Of a stretch of 64,000 nucleotides of DNA, positions 54,205 to 62,745 are shown in pieces. Below the pieces are notes generated by a model. The model did not search any database. It was not told the origin of the DNA and saw only the letters and a list, made by a program, of their open reading frames with translations. The position numbers and the translations under genes are program-made. Each line of letters opens with the position of its first letter. Position 1 is the stretch's first letter. Source of the DNA: Stenotrophomonas maltophilia. GTDB lineage: Bacteria > Pseudomonadota > Gammaproteobacteria > Xanthomonadales > Xanthomonadaceae. The DNA lies in NCBI RefSeq assembly GCF_004684085.1, contig NZ_SRHZ01000024.1, positions 1-64,000 on the forward strand. Reading direction: 5' to 3'.

Positions 54205-56496
54205 ATGAGTGAAGGGATTTCCCTGTTTGGCATCCGCCACCACGGCCCGGGCTGCGCACGCAGCCTGCTGGCCGCGCTGGAGGCGTTGCAGCCGGACTGC
54301 GTGCTGATCGAGGGCCCAGCCGGCACCGAAGGTCTGCTGCCGTACGTGCTGGATGTGGCCATGCAGCCACCGGTAGCCCTGCTGTCCTACAGTGTGGATG
54401 ACCCGCAGCTGGCGGTGTTCCACCCGTATGCGCTGTACTCGCCGGAATGGCAGGCCCTGCAATGGGCCGCGCGCAACGCGGTCGAGGTGCGCTTCATGGA
54501 CGTGCCGCCGGCACTGTCGCTGGAGTGGATGGAGCAGGCGCGGCAGACACCGCCGCCGCACGAGGCCGAGGAAACGGCTGGCCCCCCGGCGGCAGCGTTG
54601 GATGCTGAGAACGCCGCCGAGGAGCGCCCGGCCGATCCGCTGGACTGGCTGGCGAAGGTTGCTGGCCATGCCGATGGCGAGGCCTGGTGGAACCACATGG
54701 TCGAGGAGCGCGGCGACGGCCAGGGGCTGTTCGAGGCGATTGCCGAAGCGATGACCGCCCTGCGCGAACACACGCCGGATTACCCGGGCCGCCGCGGCGA
54801 ACAGGAAGCCATGCGCGAGGCGCAGATGCGCGCGGCACTGCGTGCGGCAGGCAAGACCTTCGGCCGTGTGGCCGTGGTCTGCGGCGCCTGGCACGTGCCG
54901 GCGCTGCAGCCGGCGGCCCTGCGCGCCAACAGCGCCGCCGCCGACAACCGCCTGCTGAAGGGCCAGGGCCGGCGCAAAACGCAGAGCACCTGGGTGCCGT
55001 GGACCTATCGCCACCTGAGTGCGGGCAGCGGTTACGGCGCCGGTGTCGATGCGCCGGGCTGGTACGACCATCTGTGGCGCAACGCGGGCCAGCACGGCCA
55101 GCGCGCGGTGGGCTGGTATGCCCGCGTGGGTCGTCTGCTGCGCGAGCACGGCCTGGACTGTTCCTCCGCGCACCTGATCGAAGCCACGCGTCTGGCGGAC
55201 ACCCTGGCGGCCCTGCGCGGTCGCCCCGCGCCCGGCCTGGAAGAAATCGGCGAGGCCAGCCGCAGCATCATCTGCAATGGCGACGACGCGCCGATGCAGC
55301 TGATCCGCGAACAGCTGCTGATCGGAAACGCGCTGGGCCAGGTGCCCGACAGCGTGCCGGTGGTGCCGCTGCAGCGTGATCTGGAAGCGCAGCAGAAGCG
55401 CCTGCGGCTGAAGCCCGAAGCGCTGGAAAAGACCCTCGACCTGGATCTGCGCAAGGGCAACGACCTGGCACGCAGCCATCTGCTGCACCGCCTGCGTCTG
55501 CTGGGCATCGAATGGGGGCGGTTGGCGCGTACCGGTCATTCCGCACGCGGCACCTTCCACGAAATCTGGCAGCTGGCCTGGCAACCCCACTTCCTGGTGT
55601 CCCTGGTGGAAGCCAGCCGCCACGGCCAGACCCTGGTGGATGCAGCGTCCAACCTCGCGGTCGGCCATGCACGCGCCGCCGCCGACCTGCCGGCACTGTC
55701 CGAGCTGGTCGACCAGGTGCTGCTGGCCGATCTGCCGCAGGCCGTGCAGGCCATCGCCGCGGAACTGGAAGCGCGCGCGGCCACCGATGCCGATCCGCTG
55801 GCCTTGCTCGGTGCGCTCCCGCCTCTGGCCAACATCCATCGCTACGGCAATGTACGGCAGACCGAAGGCGTACAGGTCGCGCACCTGTTCGACAGCATGC
55901 TGGAACGCGCGGTGATCGGCCTGTCGCTGGCATTGACCGGTCTGGATGAAGCGCGCGCGGAAAGCGCGCGTGAGGTGGTGCTGGCCGCCGAGCGGGCGAT
56001 CGGCCTGCGTGATGATGCCGACGGCCGCGACGCATGGCGGCAGGCGCTGCGCCGGGTGGCACTGTCGCAGGCCAGCAGTGCGCTGCTGCGAGGTGTCGGC
56101 CTGCGCCTGCTGTTCGACGCCGGCGCGCTGGACGCCGAAACCGTGCATACCCAGCTGCAGCAGCAGTTGTCGCCGGGCGCCGAGCCGCTGCAGGCGGCCC
56201 AGTGGCTGGACGGCTTCCTCAACCGCAATGCCACCGTGCTGCTGCATGACGATGCGGTGTGGCGGATGATCGATGGCTGGGTGGTCAGCCTGGATGAAGC
56301 GCAGCTGGTGCGCGTGTTGCCGTTGGTGCGCCGTACCTTTGCTGCGTTCGAGGCGGCGGATCGCCGTGACCTGGGCACCCGCGTCAAGCAGACACCCGTG
56401 ACGAAGGCGGTGGCCAGCGAGGCCCCGGACTGGAACCTGGCACGTGCCGAGCGCGCGCTGCCGATGCTGCGCGAACTGTTGGGGATTGCCGGATGA
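54205..56496 (+). CDS. DUF5682-like protein (YehM-like)
   Basis: A 763-residue soluble protein starting MSEGISLFGIRHHGPGCARSLLAALEALQPDCVLIEGPAG, the N-terminal signature of the DUF5682/YehM family. Further motifs are VVCGAWHVPAL near residue 230 and LIEATRLADTLAALRGRPAPGLEEIGEA. The conserved E-G-P and G-A-W-H could be metal ligands as in the EreA/ChaN/TraB group; this is a suggestion only. An acidic linker lies near residues 105-140. Fourth gene of the operon; its stop overlaps the VWA start. Confidence 0.82.
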   Translation: MSEGISLFGIRHHGPGCARSLLAALEALQPDCVLIEGPAGTEGLLPYVLDVAMQPPVALLSYSVDDPQLAVFHPYALYSPEWQALQWAARNAVEVRFMDVPPALSLEWMEQARQTPPPHEAEETAGPPAAALDAENAAEERPADPLDWLAKVAGHADGEAWWNHMVEERGDGQGLFEAIAEAMTALREHTPDYPGRRGEQEAMREAQMRAALRAAGKTFGRVAVVCGAWHVPALQPAALRANSAAADNRLLKGQGRRKTQSTWVPWTYRHLSAGSGYGAGVDAPGWYDHLWRNAGQHGQRAVGWYARVGRLLREHGLDCSSAHLIEATRLADTLAALRGRPAPGLEEIGEASRSIICNGDDAPMQLIREQLLIGNALGQVPDSVPVVPLQRDLEAQQKRLRLKPEALEKTLDLDLRKGNDLARSHLLHRLRLLGIEWGRLARTGHSARGTFHEIWQLAWQPHFLVSLVEASRHGQTLVDAASNLAVGHARAAADLPALSELVDQVLLADLPQAVQAIAAELEARAATDADPLALLGALPPLANIHRYGNVRQTEGVQVAHLFDSMLERAVIGLSLALTGLDEARAESAREVVLAAERAIGLRDDADGRDAWRQALRRVALSQASSALLRGVGLRLLFDAGALDAETVHTQLQQQLSPGAEPLQAAQWLDGFLNRNATVLLHDDAVWRMIDGWVVSLDEAQLVRVLPLVRRTFAAFEAADRRDLGTRVKQTPVTKAVASEAPDWNLARAERALPMLRELLGIAG

Positions 56497-57695
56497 GTAC
56501 ACCAGACGATCTGTCCAAGGACCCTGCAGGCAGCCTGCCCACCACGCGCGAACAACGCTGGCGGCTGATCCTCGGCCAGCAGGCCGATGGCAGCTGTGGC
56601 GAGCTGCCCAAGCCGCTGCAGGGCATCGACCAGGCGCTGTCCGCACTGTACGACCCCGATGGTCAGGGCGGCCTGGGCCGACGCGGCGGGCGTGGTGGTT
56701 CGGCGCCGAACGTGGCGCGCTGGCTGGGTGACATCCGCCGCTATTTTCCCTCCACCGTGGTGCAGGTGATGCAGCGTGATGCTCTGCAGCGCCTCAATCT
56801 GACCCAGATGCTGCTGGAAAAGGAAATGCTCGAGCAGGTGCAGCCGGACGTGCACCTGGTGGCCAATCTGATCGGCCTGAGCCAGGTCATTCCGGCGCAG
56901 ACCAAGGACACCGCGCGCATGGTGGTGCGTGCGGTAGTGGACGATCTGCTGCGCAGGCTGGAGGAGCCGATGCGTTCGGCGGTGACCGGCGCGCTGGACC
57001 GCGCCCGCCGCAACCGGCGCCCGCGCCTGGCCGAGATCGACTGGCACCGGACCATTCGCAGCAATCTGCGGCATTGGCAGCCGGAGCTGCGCACCGTGGT
57101 GCCACAGGAACTGGTGGGCTATGGGCGCAAGGCTCGCAAACCGCAGCGCGAGGTACTGCTGTGCATCGACCAGAGCGGCTCGATGGCGGCCTCGGTGGTC
57201 TATTCGAGCATCTTCGGCGCGGTGATGGCCTCGCTGCCGGCGGTGTCAACGCGGCTGGTGGTGTTCGATACCGAAGTGGTGGACATGAGCGAGCAGCTCG
57301 ATGATCCGGTGGACCTGCTGTTTGGCGTGCAGCTGGGCGGTGGCACCGACATCCACCGTGCGGTGAGTTACTGCCAGGGGCTGATCCGCGAACCGCATGG
57401 TGCGATCCTGGTGCTGATCTCCGATCTGTACGAGGGCGGGGTGGAGGACAAACTGCTGGCGCGTGCCCGCGAGCTGGTCGAATCGGGCGTGCAGTTCATC
57501 GTGCTGCTGGCGCTGAGCGATGAAGGCACACCGTCCTATGACCAGCAACTGGCAGGCAAGCTGGCTGCATTGGGCGTACCCTCGTTTGCCTGTACGCCCG
57601 ATGCGTTCCCCGGCCTGATGGCCGCAGCCATCAGGCGCGATGACATAAACCAGTGGGCCGGTGCCAATGGCCTGCTGGCGACCCGTGGCCGCTGA
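56493..57695 (+). CDS. VWA domain protein (YehP-like)
   Basis: The 400-residue product has an N-terminal helical region and a C-terminal von Willebrand A domain whose metal-ion-dependent adhesion site is D-Q-S-G-S in VLLCIDQSGSMAASVVYSS near residue 226, with GGGTDIHRAVSYC and VLISDLYEGG supplying the remaining MIDAS residues. VWA proteins act as substrate adaptors for MoxR ATPases. Last gene of the unit; SmQnr starts 36 bases later. Confidence 0.9.
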   Translation: MSTPDDLSKDPAGSLPTTREQRWRLILGQQADGSCGELPKPLQGIDQALSALYDPDGQGGLGRRGGRGGSAPNVARWLGDIRRYFPSTVVQVMQRDALQRLNLTQMLLEKEMLEQVQPDVHLVANLIGLSQVIPAQTKDTARMVVRAVVDDLLRRLEEPMRSAVTGALDRARRNRRPRLAEIDWHRTIRSNLRHWQPELRTVVPQELVGYGRKARKPQREVLLCIDQSGSMAASVVYSSIFGAVMASLPAVSTRLVVFDTEVVDMSEQLDDPVDLLFGVQLGGGTDIHRAVSYCQGLIREPHGAILVLISDLYEGGVEDKLLARARELVESGVQFIVLLALSDEGTPSYDQQLAGKLAALGVPSFACTPDAFPGLMAAAIRRDDINQWAGANGLLATRGR

Positions 57696-57731
57696 CGCGG
57701 GCAACAACCGAACATGATTGGATCCAACTGA

Positions 57732-58379
57732 ATGCCCTCCGCTGTCCATCATCGCCTGCGCATCGCCGGCGACCAGTACACCGGCCAGAAAGTGGTCGAT
57801 CAGCAGTTCCACGAGTGCGATTTCTCCGGCGCAGACCTGACCGCCACCGAGTTCATCAACTGCAGCTTCTACCATGCGGACAGCCGCGCCGGCTGCCGCT
57901 TCAACGGCGCCACGCTGAAGGAAGCCAGCTTCCGCAGTTGCGACATCAGCATGTGCCACTTCAACTTCATCAAGGCGTTGGGCCTGGAAATCAGCGAGTG
58001 CCGCGCGCAGGGCGCGGATTTCAGCAACGCCAGCTTCATGAACCAGATCACCACGCGCAGCTGGTTCTGCAGCGCCTTCATCAAGAAGTCGAACCTGCGC
58101 TATGCCAATTTCTCGTGGGTGACATTGGAGAAGTGCGAACTGTGGGAAAACCGCTGGGACGGTGCGAACGTGAGCGGCGCCAGCTTCGCCGGCTCGGACC
58201 TGTCCGGTGGCCAGTTCGAGGGCATCGACTGGAACAGCGCCAACTTCACCGACTGCGATCTGACCAACTCGGAGCTGGGCGAGCTGGACCTGCGCAGCAC
58301 TAACCTGCGCGGCGCCACGCTGGATGTGCAGCAGGTGGCGCTGTTGATGCAGCGCATCGGCATCACCGTGGTGCCGTAG
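57732..58379 (+). CDS. Smqnr: SmQnr-type pentapeptide-repeat quinolone resistance protein
   Basis: A 215-residue pentapeptide-repeat protein with DFSGADLTATEFINCSFYHADSRAGCRF and later GADFSNASFMNQITTRSWFCSAFIKKSNLRYANFS and EKCELWENRWDGANVSGASF, a close match to the Qnr family (QnrB shares the TRTWFCSA and LEKCELWENRW stretches). The single Gly interruption in the repeat (ALGLEISEC) is typical. Qnr proteins mimic DNA and protect gyrase from quinolones; S. maltophilia carries one on its chromosome. It follows the VWA gene after 36 bases, with no visible terminator between. Confidence 0.93.
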   Translation: MPSAVHHRLRIAGDQYTGQKVVDQQFHECDFSGADLTATEFINCSFYHADSRAGCRFNGATLKEASFRSCDISMCHFNFIKALGLEISECRAQGADFSNASFMNQITTRSWFCSAFIKKSNLRYANFSWVTLEKCELWENRWDGANVSGASFAGSDLSGGQFEGIDWNSANFTDCDLTNSELGELDLRSTNLRGATLDVQQVALLMQRIGITVVP

Positions 58380-58382
58380 GCA

Positions 58383-59057
58383 TCACCCGGCGTACGCCAC
58401 CCAGCCCTTGAAGCTGAAGCCGGCATAGAACAGTTCCACATCGTCGAAGCCGGCCTCCTGCAGCAGTGCGACCTCCTGCTCGGGCGCCAGCAGCGGCAAT
58501 CGTTCGGCAATGGCTTCGATCGCGCGCTGCGCATCGGCGCGGGCAACCCCCGAGGCTTCGGCGAACGCTGCGTAGCGCTGCAACCAGCGCAGCTTGCCGA
58601 CCGGATCCTGCGGCACGCTGTGGTGCGCCACTACCAGCGGCGCGCCGGGCTGCAGGCGCCGGTGCAGTTCGCGCAGTGTGTGCAGGCGCTGCCCGGCATC
58701 GAGAAAGTGCAGGGTCAGCAGGCAGCTGGCGCCATCGAAGCGCAGGTCGGGGGCATCATCGATGTACCCCTCCAGCAGCTCCACGCGCGCCATCAGCGGA
58801 CCCAGTGTCTGTTCGGCCAGGGCCAGCATCGGTGCGGCGGGGTCCACGCCCAGCAACTGCCAGCCCGGTTGTGCTTCAGCGAAGGTCTTCAGTTCCAACC
58901 CGCCACCGGCACCCAGCACCAGCACGCGACCCTGCGCGGGGACTCGTTCGGCCAGCAGCAGCCTGCTCATCTGCTGCAGGGCGAGGAAGCCCGGCACCTG
59001 GCGCAGCGGCGCTTCGGCATAGCGGGCCACTGCCTGCGGGTCGGAGAACGTGGACAT
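58383..59057 (-). CDS. Class I SAM-dependent methyltransferase
   Basis: The 224-residue product has the SAM-binding motif VLVLGAGGGLELKTFAEAQPGWQLLGVDPAAPML near residues 44-78 and LLTLHFLDAGQRLHTLRELHRRLQPGAPLVVAHH from the Methyltransf_11/25 fold. Substrate unknown. The ATG at 59057 follows AGGAATCCGCGC. Transcribed convergently with Smqnr, only 3 bases away, with no terminator visible between. Confidence 0.85.
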   Translation of the reverse strand: MSTFSDPQAVARYAEAPLRQVPGFLALQQMSRLLLAERVPAQGRVLVLGAGGGLELKTFAEAQPGWQLLGVDPAAPMLALAEQTLGPLMARVELLEGYIDDAPDLRFDGASCLLTLHFLDAGQRLHTLRELHRRLQPGAPLVVAHHSVPQDPVGKLRWLQRYAAFAEASGVARADAQRAIEAIAERLPLLAPEQEVALLQEAGFDDVELFYAGFSFKGWVAYAG

Positions 59058-59243
59058 GCGCGGATTCCTGCGGCGGGGGACATACCACTGTAGCGCGACG
59101 CGCAAGGGGCATCGTGCGCCGGCGCCGCGTTTCCCAAGGTGCGCGCCTGTCTGGAACTGCAGGACACTGCGAATGGAACATCGCCCACCGCCAATGCCCT
59201 CGACCGGGGCCTTCGGACTGGCGTTGTCGTTGCCGGCGGAAAC

Positions 59244-60671
59244 CTACCTGAGTAGCGACTGACAGCCGACGCTGCCCGGCCGCTGGTCAGCTCGGCGTAG
59301 TTCCCGCGCCAGTACCTGCCAGATCCGCGGGTCCTGGCACTGCGAGACGTTGAAGCGCAGATAGTCGGCCGCGCGCTGCGACTGGCTGAAGGCATTGCCC
59401 GGGGCCAGTACGATGCCTTCGCGCAGGCATTGCCGCGCCAGTGCGGCGGCATCGCGACCATCGGGCAGCTGGCACCACAGGAACAGGCCGGCTTCCGGTT
59501 GAAGCCAGGGTGTGATGCCCAGTGGCTGCAGCTGCCGCAGCGCATGCTTGCGGGCATCGGCCAGCCGCGTGCGCACCGATTGCATGTGGCGACGGTAGCC
59601 GCTGTCGGTCAGCGCGATGTGCATCAACTGCATCGCCAGGTGACCGCCACCGAAACTGGTGGCCAGCTTCAGATCGGTCAATGCCTCGATCCAGTCGTGG
59701 CGTGCAGCGATGTAGCCGCAGCGCGAGGCCGCCGACAGCGTCTTGGAGAAACTGCCGACGTGGATCACCCGTGACAGTCCATCAAGCGCGGCCAGCCGTG
59801 GCGCGGGGCGCAGCTCGAAGTCGGCGAAGATGTCGTCCTCGACGATGATCAGCTCACTGCGTTCGGCCATGCCAAGCAGACGATGGGCGGTGCTGGCCGA
59901 AAGTACTGCGCCGGTCGGGTTGTGCAGGCCGGAGTTGGTGATGTACAGCCGTGGCGAATGGTCCTGCAATGCGCGTTCGAACGCTTCAAGGTCCGGGCCG
60001 TTGTGCGTGTAGGGCACGCCCACCGCCTGCACCTGGTGTGCCTTCAGCAGTGCGTGGTAGTTGAAGTAGCTGGGATCATCGACCAGCACGCAGTCGCCCG
60101 GCTTGAGCAGGAAACGACAGATCAGCTCGACCGCATGCGTGCCCGATTCAGTCAGCAGGATCTGTTCCATCGGCGCATCGATGCCTACTGCGGCTGAGCG
60201 CCGCTGCAGCAACTGGCGCAGCGCTGGCAGACCGAGCGGGCCGGCGTAGTCGACCAGGTGCGATGCATTGGCACGTGCCAGCTGGCGCAGGCCGCGGCGC
60301 ATGCCGTCGTGGTACAGCCAGTCGCTGGGCATCCAGCCGCAGCCTGGCTTGAGGTGCCCTGGCGGCGTTTCCAGCGACTGCCGCGACACCCACAACGGGT
60401 CCACCGCGCGGTCCGGCCGTGGATCCATCTCGGCCAGCGCCAGCGGCGCGGCCGGTCCGCTGACGTAGAAACCGGAGCCGGCACGCGCGCTGATCACGCC
60501 TTCAGCGGCCAGGCGTTCATAAGCCTCAACCACCGTGGAGACGGAAACCCCCATGGCGGTGGCCTGTGCACGGACCGAGGGCAGGCGTGAGCCGGGGCCA
60601 TCGATGCGCGCGCTGATGCGGGTACGCACCGCCTGGATGACCGAATCGATGCGGGTGAGGGGGCGGGCCAT
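59244..60671 (-). CDS. MocR-type regulator (GntR winged helix fused to aminotransferase)
   Basis: A 475-residue protein. The N-terminal GntR-type winged helix (PLTRIDSVIQAVRTRISARIDGPGSRLPSVRAQATAMGVSVSTVVEAYERLAAEGVISARAGSGFYV) is linked to a type I aminotransferase domain with VDDPSYFNYHAL, IVEDDIFADFE and the PLP lysine in VGSFSKTLSAASRCGY near residue 310. MocR proteins sense PLP-bound amino compounds and often control a divergent permease, here the EamA gene. The ATG at 60671 starts MARPLTRID; the long upstream frame is spurious. Confidence 0.9.
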   Translation of the reverse strand: MARPLTRIDSVIQAVRTRISARIDGPGSRLPSVRAQATAMGVSVSTVVEAYERLAAEGVISARAGSGFYVSGPAAPLALAEMDPRPDRAVDPLWVSRQSLETPPGHLKPGCGWMPSDWLYHDGMRRGLRQLARANASHLVDYAGPLGLPALRQLLQRRSAAVGIDAPMEQILLTESGTHAVELICRFLLKPGDCVLVDDPSYFNYHALLKAHQVQAVGVPYTHNGPDLEAFERALQDHSPRLYITNSGLHNPTGAVLSASTAHRLLGMAERSELIIVEDDIFADFELRPAPRLAALDGLSRVIHVGSFSKTLSAASRCGYIAARHDWIEALTDLKLATSFGGGHLAMQLMHIALTDSGYRRHMQSVRTRLADARKHALRQLQPLGITPWLQPEAGLFLWCQLPDGRDAAALARQCLREGIVLAPGNAFSQSQRAADYLRFNVSQCQDPRIWQVLARELRRADQRPGSVGCQSLLR

Positions 60672-60696
60672 GGCAGGACTGTAGTGGAAGTGTGGG

Positions 60697-60722
60697 CAGT
60701 ACAGTTTCTTGCGACTGTACTG
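60697..60722. promoter_or_regulatory. Palindromic operator between the MocR and EamA genes
   Basis: CAGTACAGT and ACTGTACTG are perfect 9-base inverted arms separated by 8 bases, lying 26 bases upstream of the mocR-like start and about 80 bases before the permease start. Placement in the divergent promoter region makes it the likely operator for the MocR regulator. Confidence 0.6.
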
Positions 60723-60803
60723 GATTGTAGCTGGGGTCGTGCGGCCGCGGATGCTTCCATGGAGTTCCCGCCGGGCGCCGCCCGGCACGACAGGAGTACA
60801 GGT

Positions 60804-61667
60804 GTGGAACGGTCGGCGAGTGGTTGGATCAATGGCTTCATCGGCGTGGTGATTTTTGCGGGCTCGTTGCCCGCCACCCGTCTGGCGGTGCTGGAGCTGG
60901 ATGCCGGATTCGTCACTGCTGCGCGAGCCACCATCGCCGCTGTGCTTGGCGTCGGCTTGTTGCTGCTGCTGCGCCAGCCGCGTCCGCAGCGCAGCGACCT
61001 CGCGGGCCTGGCCGTGGTCAGCCTCGGCGTGGTGGTTGGCTTTCCATTGCTGACCGCACTGGCCCTTCGCCACGCATCGTCGGCACACACCATCGTGTTC
61101 CTCGGCCTGCTGCCGCTGAGCACCGCGGTATTCGGTGTACTGCGCGGTGGCGAGCGGCCACGCCCCGCTTTCTGGTTGTTCTCGCTGCTGGGCAGTGCCT
61201 GCGTGGTCGGCTACGCGGCACGCAATGGCATCGAAGCGTCGCTACAGGCCGACCTGCTGATGCTGGCGGCGATTGTGGTGTGCGGGCTCGGCTATGCCGA
61301 AGGCGGGCGATTGGCACGTCACCTTGGCGGTTGGCAGGTGATCAGCTGGGCGCTGCTGCTTGCGCTGCCGGTGATGTTGCCGCTGGCGGTGCTGATGCGC
61401 CCCGCATCGTTCGCGGCGGTCGGTGCCTCCGCATGGTGGGGACTGGGGTATGTGGCGGTGTTCAGCATGCTGCTCGGCTTCCTGTTCTGGTATCGCGGCC
61501 TGGCCCAGGGCGGCATTGCCGCCGTCGGCCAGCTGCAACTGCTGCAGCCCTTCTTCGGCCTTGCGCTGGCCGCGCTGCTGCTGCATGAGTCGGTCAGCCT
61601 CAGCATGGTGCTGGTGACCGTGGTCGCAGTGATCTGCGTGGCGGGCGCGCGCCGCTTCAGCCGCTGA
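60804..61667 (+). CDS. EamA-family (DMT) permease
   Basis: About ten transmembrane helices in 287 residues from a GTG start with CAGGAG seven bases upstream. The two EamA repeats are visible (residues 8-135 and 150-280), for example GVVIFAGSLPATRLAVLELDAGF and GLGYVAVFSMLLGFLFWYRGLAQGGIAAVGQLQLLQPFFGLALAALLLHE. Probably exports amino acids or related metabolites. Divergent from the MocR regulator, which likely controls it. Confidence 0.88.
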   Translation: MERSASGWINGFIGVVIFAGSLPATRLAVLELDAGFVTAARATIAAVLGVGLLLLLRQPRPQRSDLAGLAVVSLGVVVGFPLLTALALRHASSAHTIVFLGLLPLSTAVFGVLRGGERPRPAFWLFSLLGSACVVGYAARNGIEASLQADLLMLAAIVVCGLGYAEGGRLARHLGGWQVISWALLLALPVMLPLAVLMRPASFAAVGASAWWGLGYVAVFSMLLGFLFWYRGLAQGGIAAVGQLQLLQPFFGLALAALLLHESVSLSMVLVTVVAVICVAGARRFSR

Positions 61668-61671
61668 GCGA

Positions 61672-61747
61672 AAAAGGGGACGGAGGGGATTAAGTCGTTT
61701 CAGGCACGGTAAGGCGAGTTACGACTTAATCCCCTCCGTCCCCTTTT
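61672..61747. repeat. Perfect 27-base inverted repeat
   Basis: Arms 61672-61698 and 61721-61747 are perfect inverted copies (AAAAGGGGACGGAGGGGATT outward) around a 22-base loop. The ends are A-rich on the left and T-rich on the right, so it can serve as a terminator for the EamA gene. It is similar in design to the element at 13728-13768 and to the hairpin at 45714-45751, which also has GGGGACGGA. Confidence 0.75.
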
Positions 61748-61825
61748 CCGGTGATAGCCGGGGCGTATCGTGGGCTGTGGTCAATGGTATTGGCCGGGGC
61801 GGTGGGCTTGGCCGAAGCTGTGCGC

Positions 61826-62707
61826 ATGAAGCCGATTTCCCGTATTTCCTTCGAGGGCCAGGTGGGCCTGGTGACCGGTGCCGCCGGTGGGTTGGGCCTG
61901 GCCTACAGCCGCCTGCTGGCCGAGCGCGGTGCGCAGGTGGTGATGCATGACGTCGGTGCCGGTACCGATGGGCGTGGCTGTGACCCACAGCGCATCCTGC
62001 GCAGCGTAGAAGCGCTGCAGCGGCAGGGTCTGCCGGTGCAGGCCGCAAGTGGTCCCATCGACCATCGCGCCGGTTGCCACGCGCTGGTGCAGGAACTGCT
62101 GCAGGCGCACGGCCGCATCGACTTCCTGATCCACAACGCGGGCTGGGTCGGGTACCAGACGCTGGAAGCGATCGAGGACGAGGCGCTGGAACAGATGCTG
62201 TGCCTGGCGGCGAAGACGCCGCTGTGGTTGGCGCAGGCGGCGTGGCCGGCGATGCGCGAGGCGGGTGGCGGGCGCATCGTCATCACCACCTCCGATCGCG
62301 CGCTGTATCCGCAGTACGCACAGCGCGGACTGTCCGCCTATGCAATGGGCAAGCTGGCCGCGCTTGGCCTGGTCAATGTGCTGGCGCTGGAAGGCGCCGA
62401 GCACGGCATCGTGGTCAATGCGGTTTCGCCGGTGGCGAAGACGCGCATGTGGGGCATCGACGGTGAGCCCGACGAACTGCATCCGGACGCGGTCGCGCAG
62501 GGCGTGGCCTATCTTGCGTCCACGCGCTGCCACGAGGGTGGCTGGGTGCTGCGCGCAAGCAATGGCCAGTTCCATGCGTTGCGCCTGCAGGAGGCCGAGC
62601 ACGTGGCGTATCCGCGTGATCTGCGCGCAGTCAGCGCCGACAGCATCGAGTCGGTGGCACTGCAGTGGCCGGCCATTGCCCGCGCCAGCGTGGACGCGCG
62701 CGGCTGA
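61826..62707 (+). CDS. Short-chain dehydrogenase/reductase
   Basis: A 293-residue SDR. Cofactor motif VTGAAGGLGLAYSRLL near residues 15-30, IHNAGWVGYQTL in place of the usual NNAG, Ser in IVITTSDRALYP and the Tyr/Lys pair of GLSAYAMGKLAALGLV near residues 172-176. The arrangement GLG with IHNAG is like the SDR domain of multifunctional enzymes. Substrate unknown. The LysR gene follows 38 bases later in the same direction. Confidence 0.85.
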   Translation: MKPISRISFEGQVGLVTGAAGGLGLAYSRLLAERGAQVVMHDVGAGTDGRGCDPQRILRSVEALQRQGLPVQAASGPIDHRAGCHALVQELLQAHGRIDFLIHNAGWVGYQTLEAIEDEALEQMLCLAAKTPLWLAQAAWPAMREAGGGRIVITTSDRALYPQYAQRGLSAYAMGKLAALGLVNVLALEGAEHGIVVNAVSPVAKTRMWGIDGEPDELHPDAVAQGVAYLASTRCHEGGWVLRASNGQFHALRLQEAEHVAYPRDLRAVSADSIESVALQWPAIARASVDARG

Positions 62708-62745
62708 GGGCGTACTCTAGGTGGGTTCCCATTGCTTGCATCGAG

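Noticed and set aside
53479..56646. 1055-codon minus-strand frame over the MoxR-VWA operon
   Set aside because: Antisense shadow; the plus-strand frames show Walker and MIDAS motifs and tight operon spacing.
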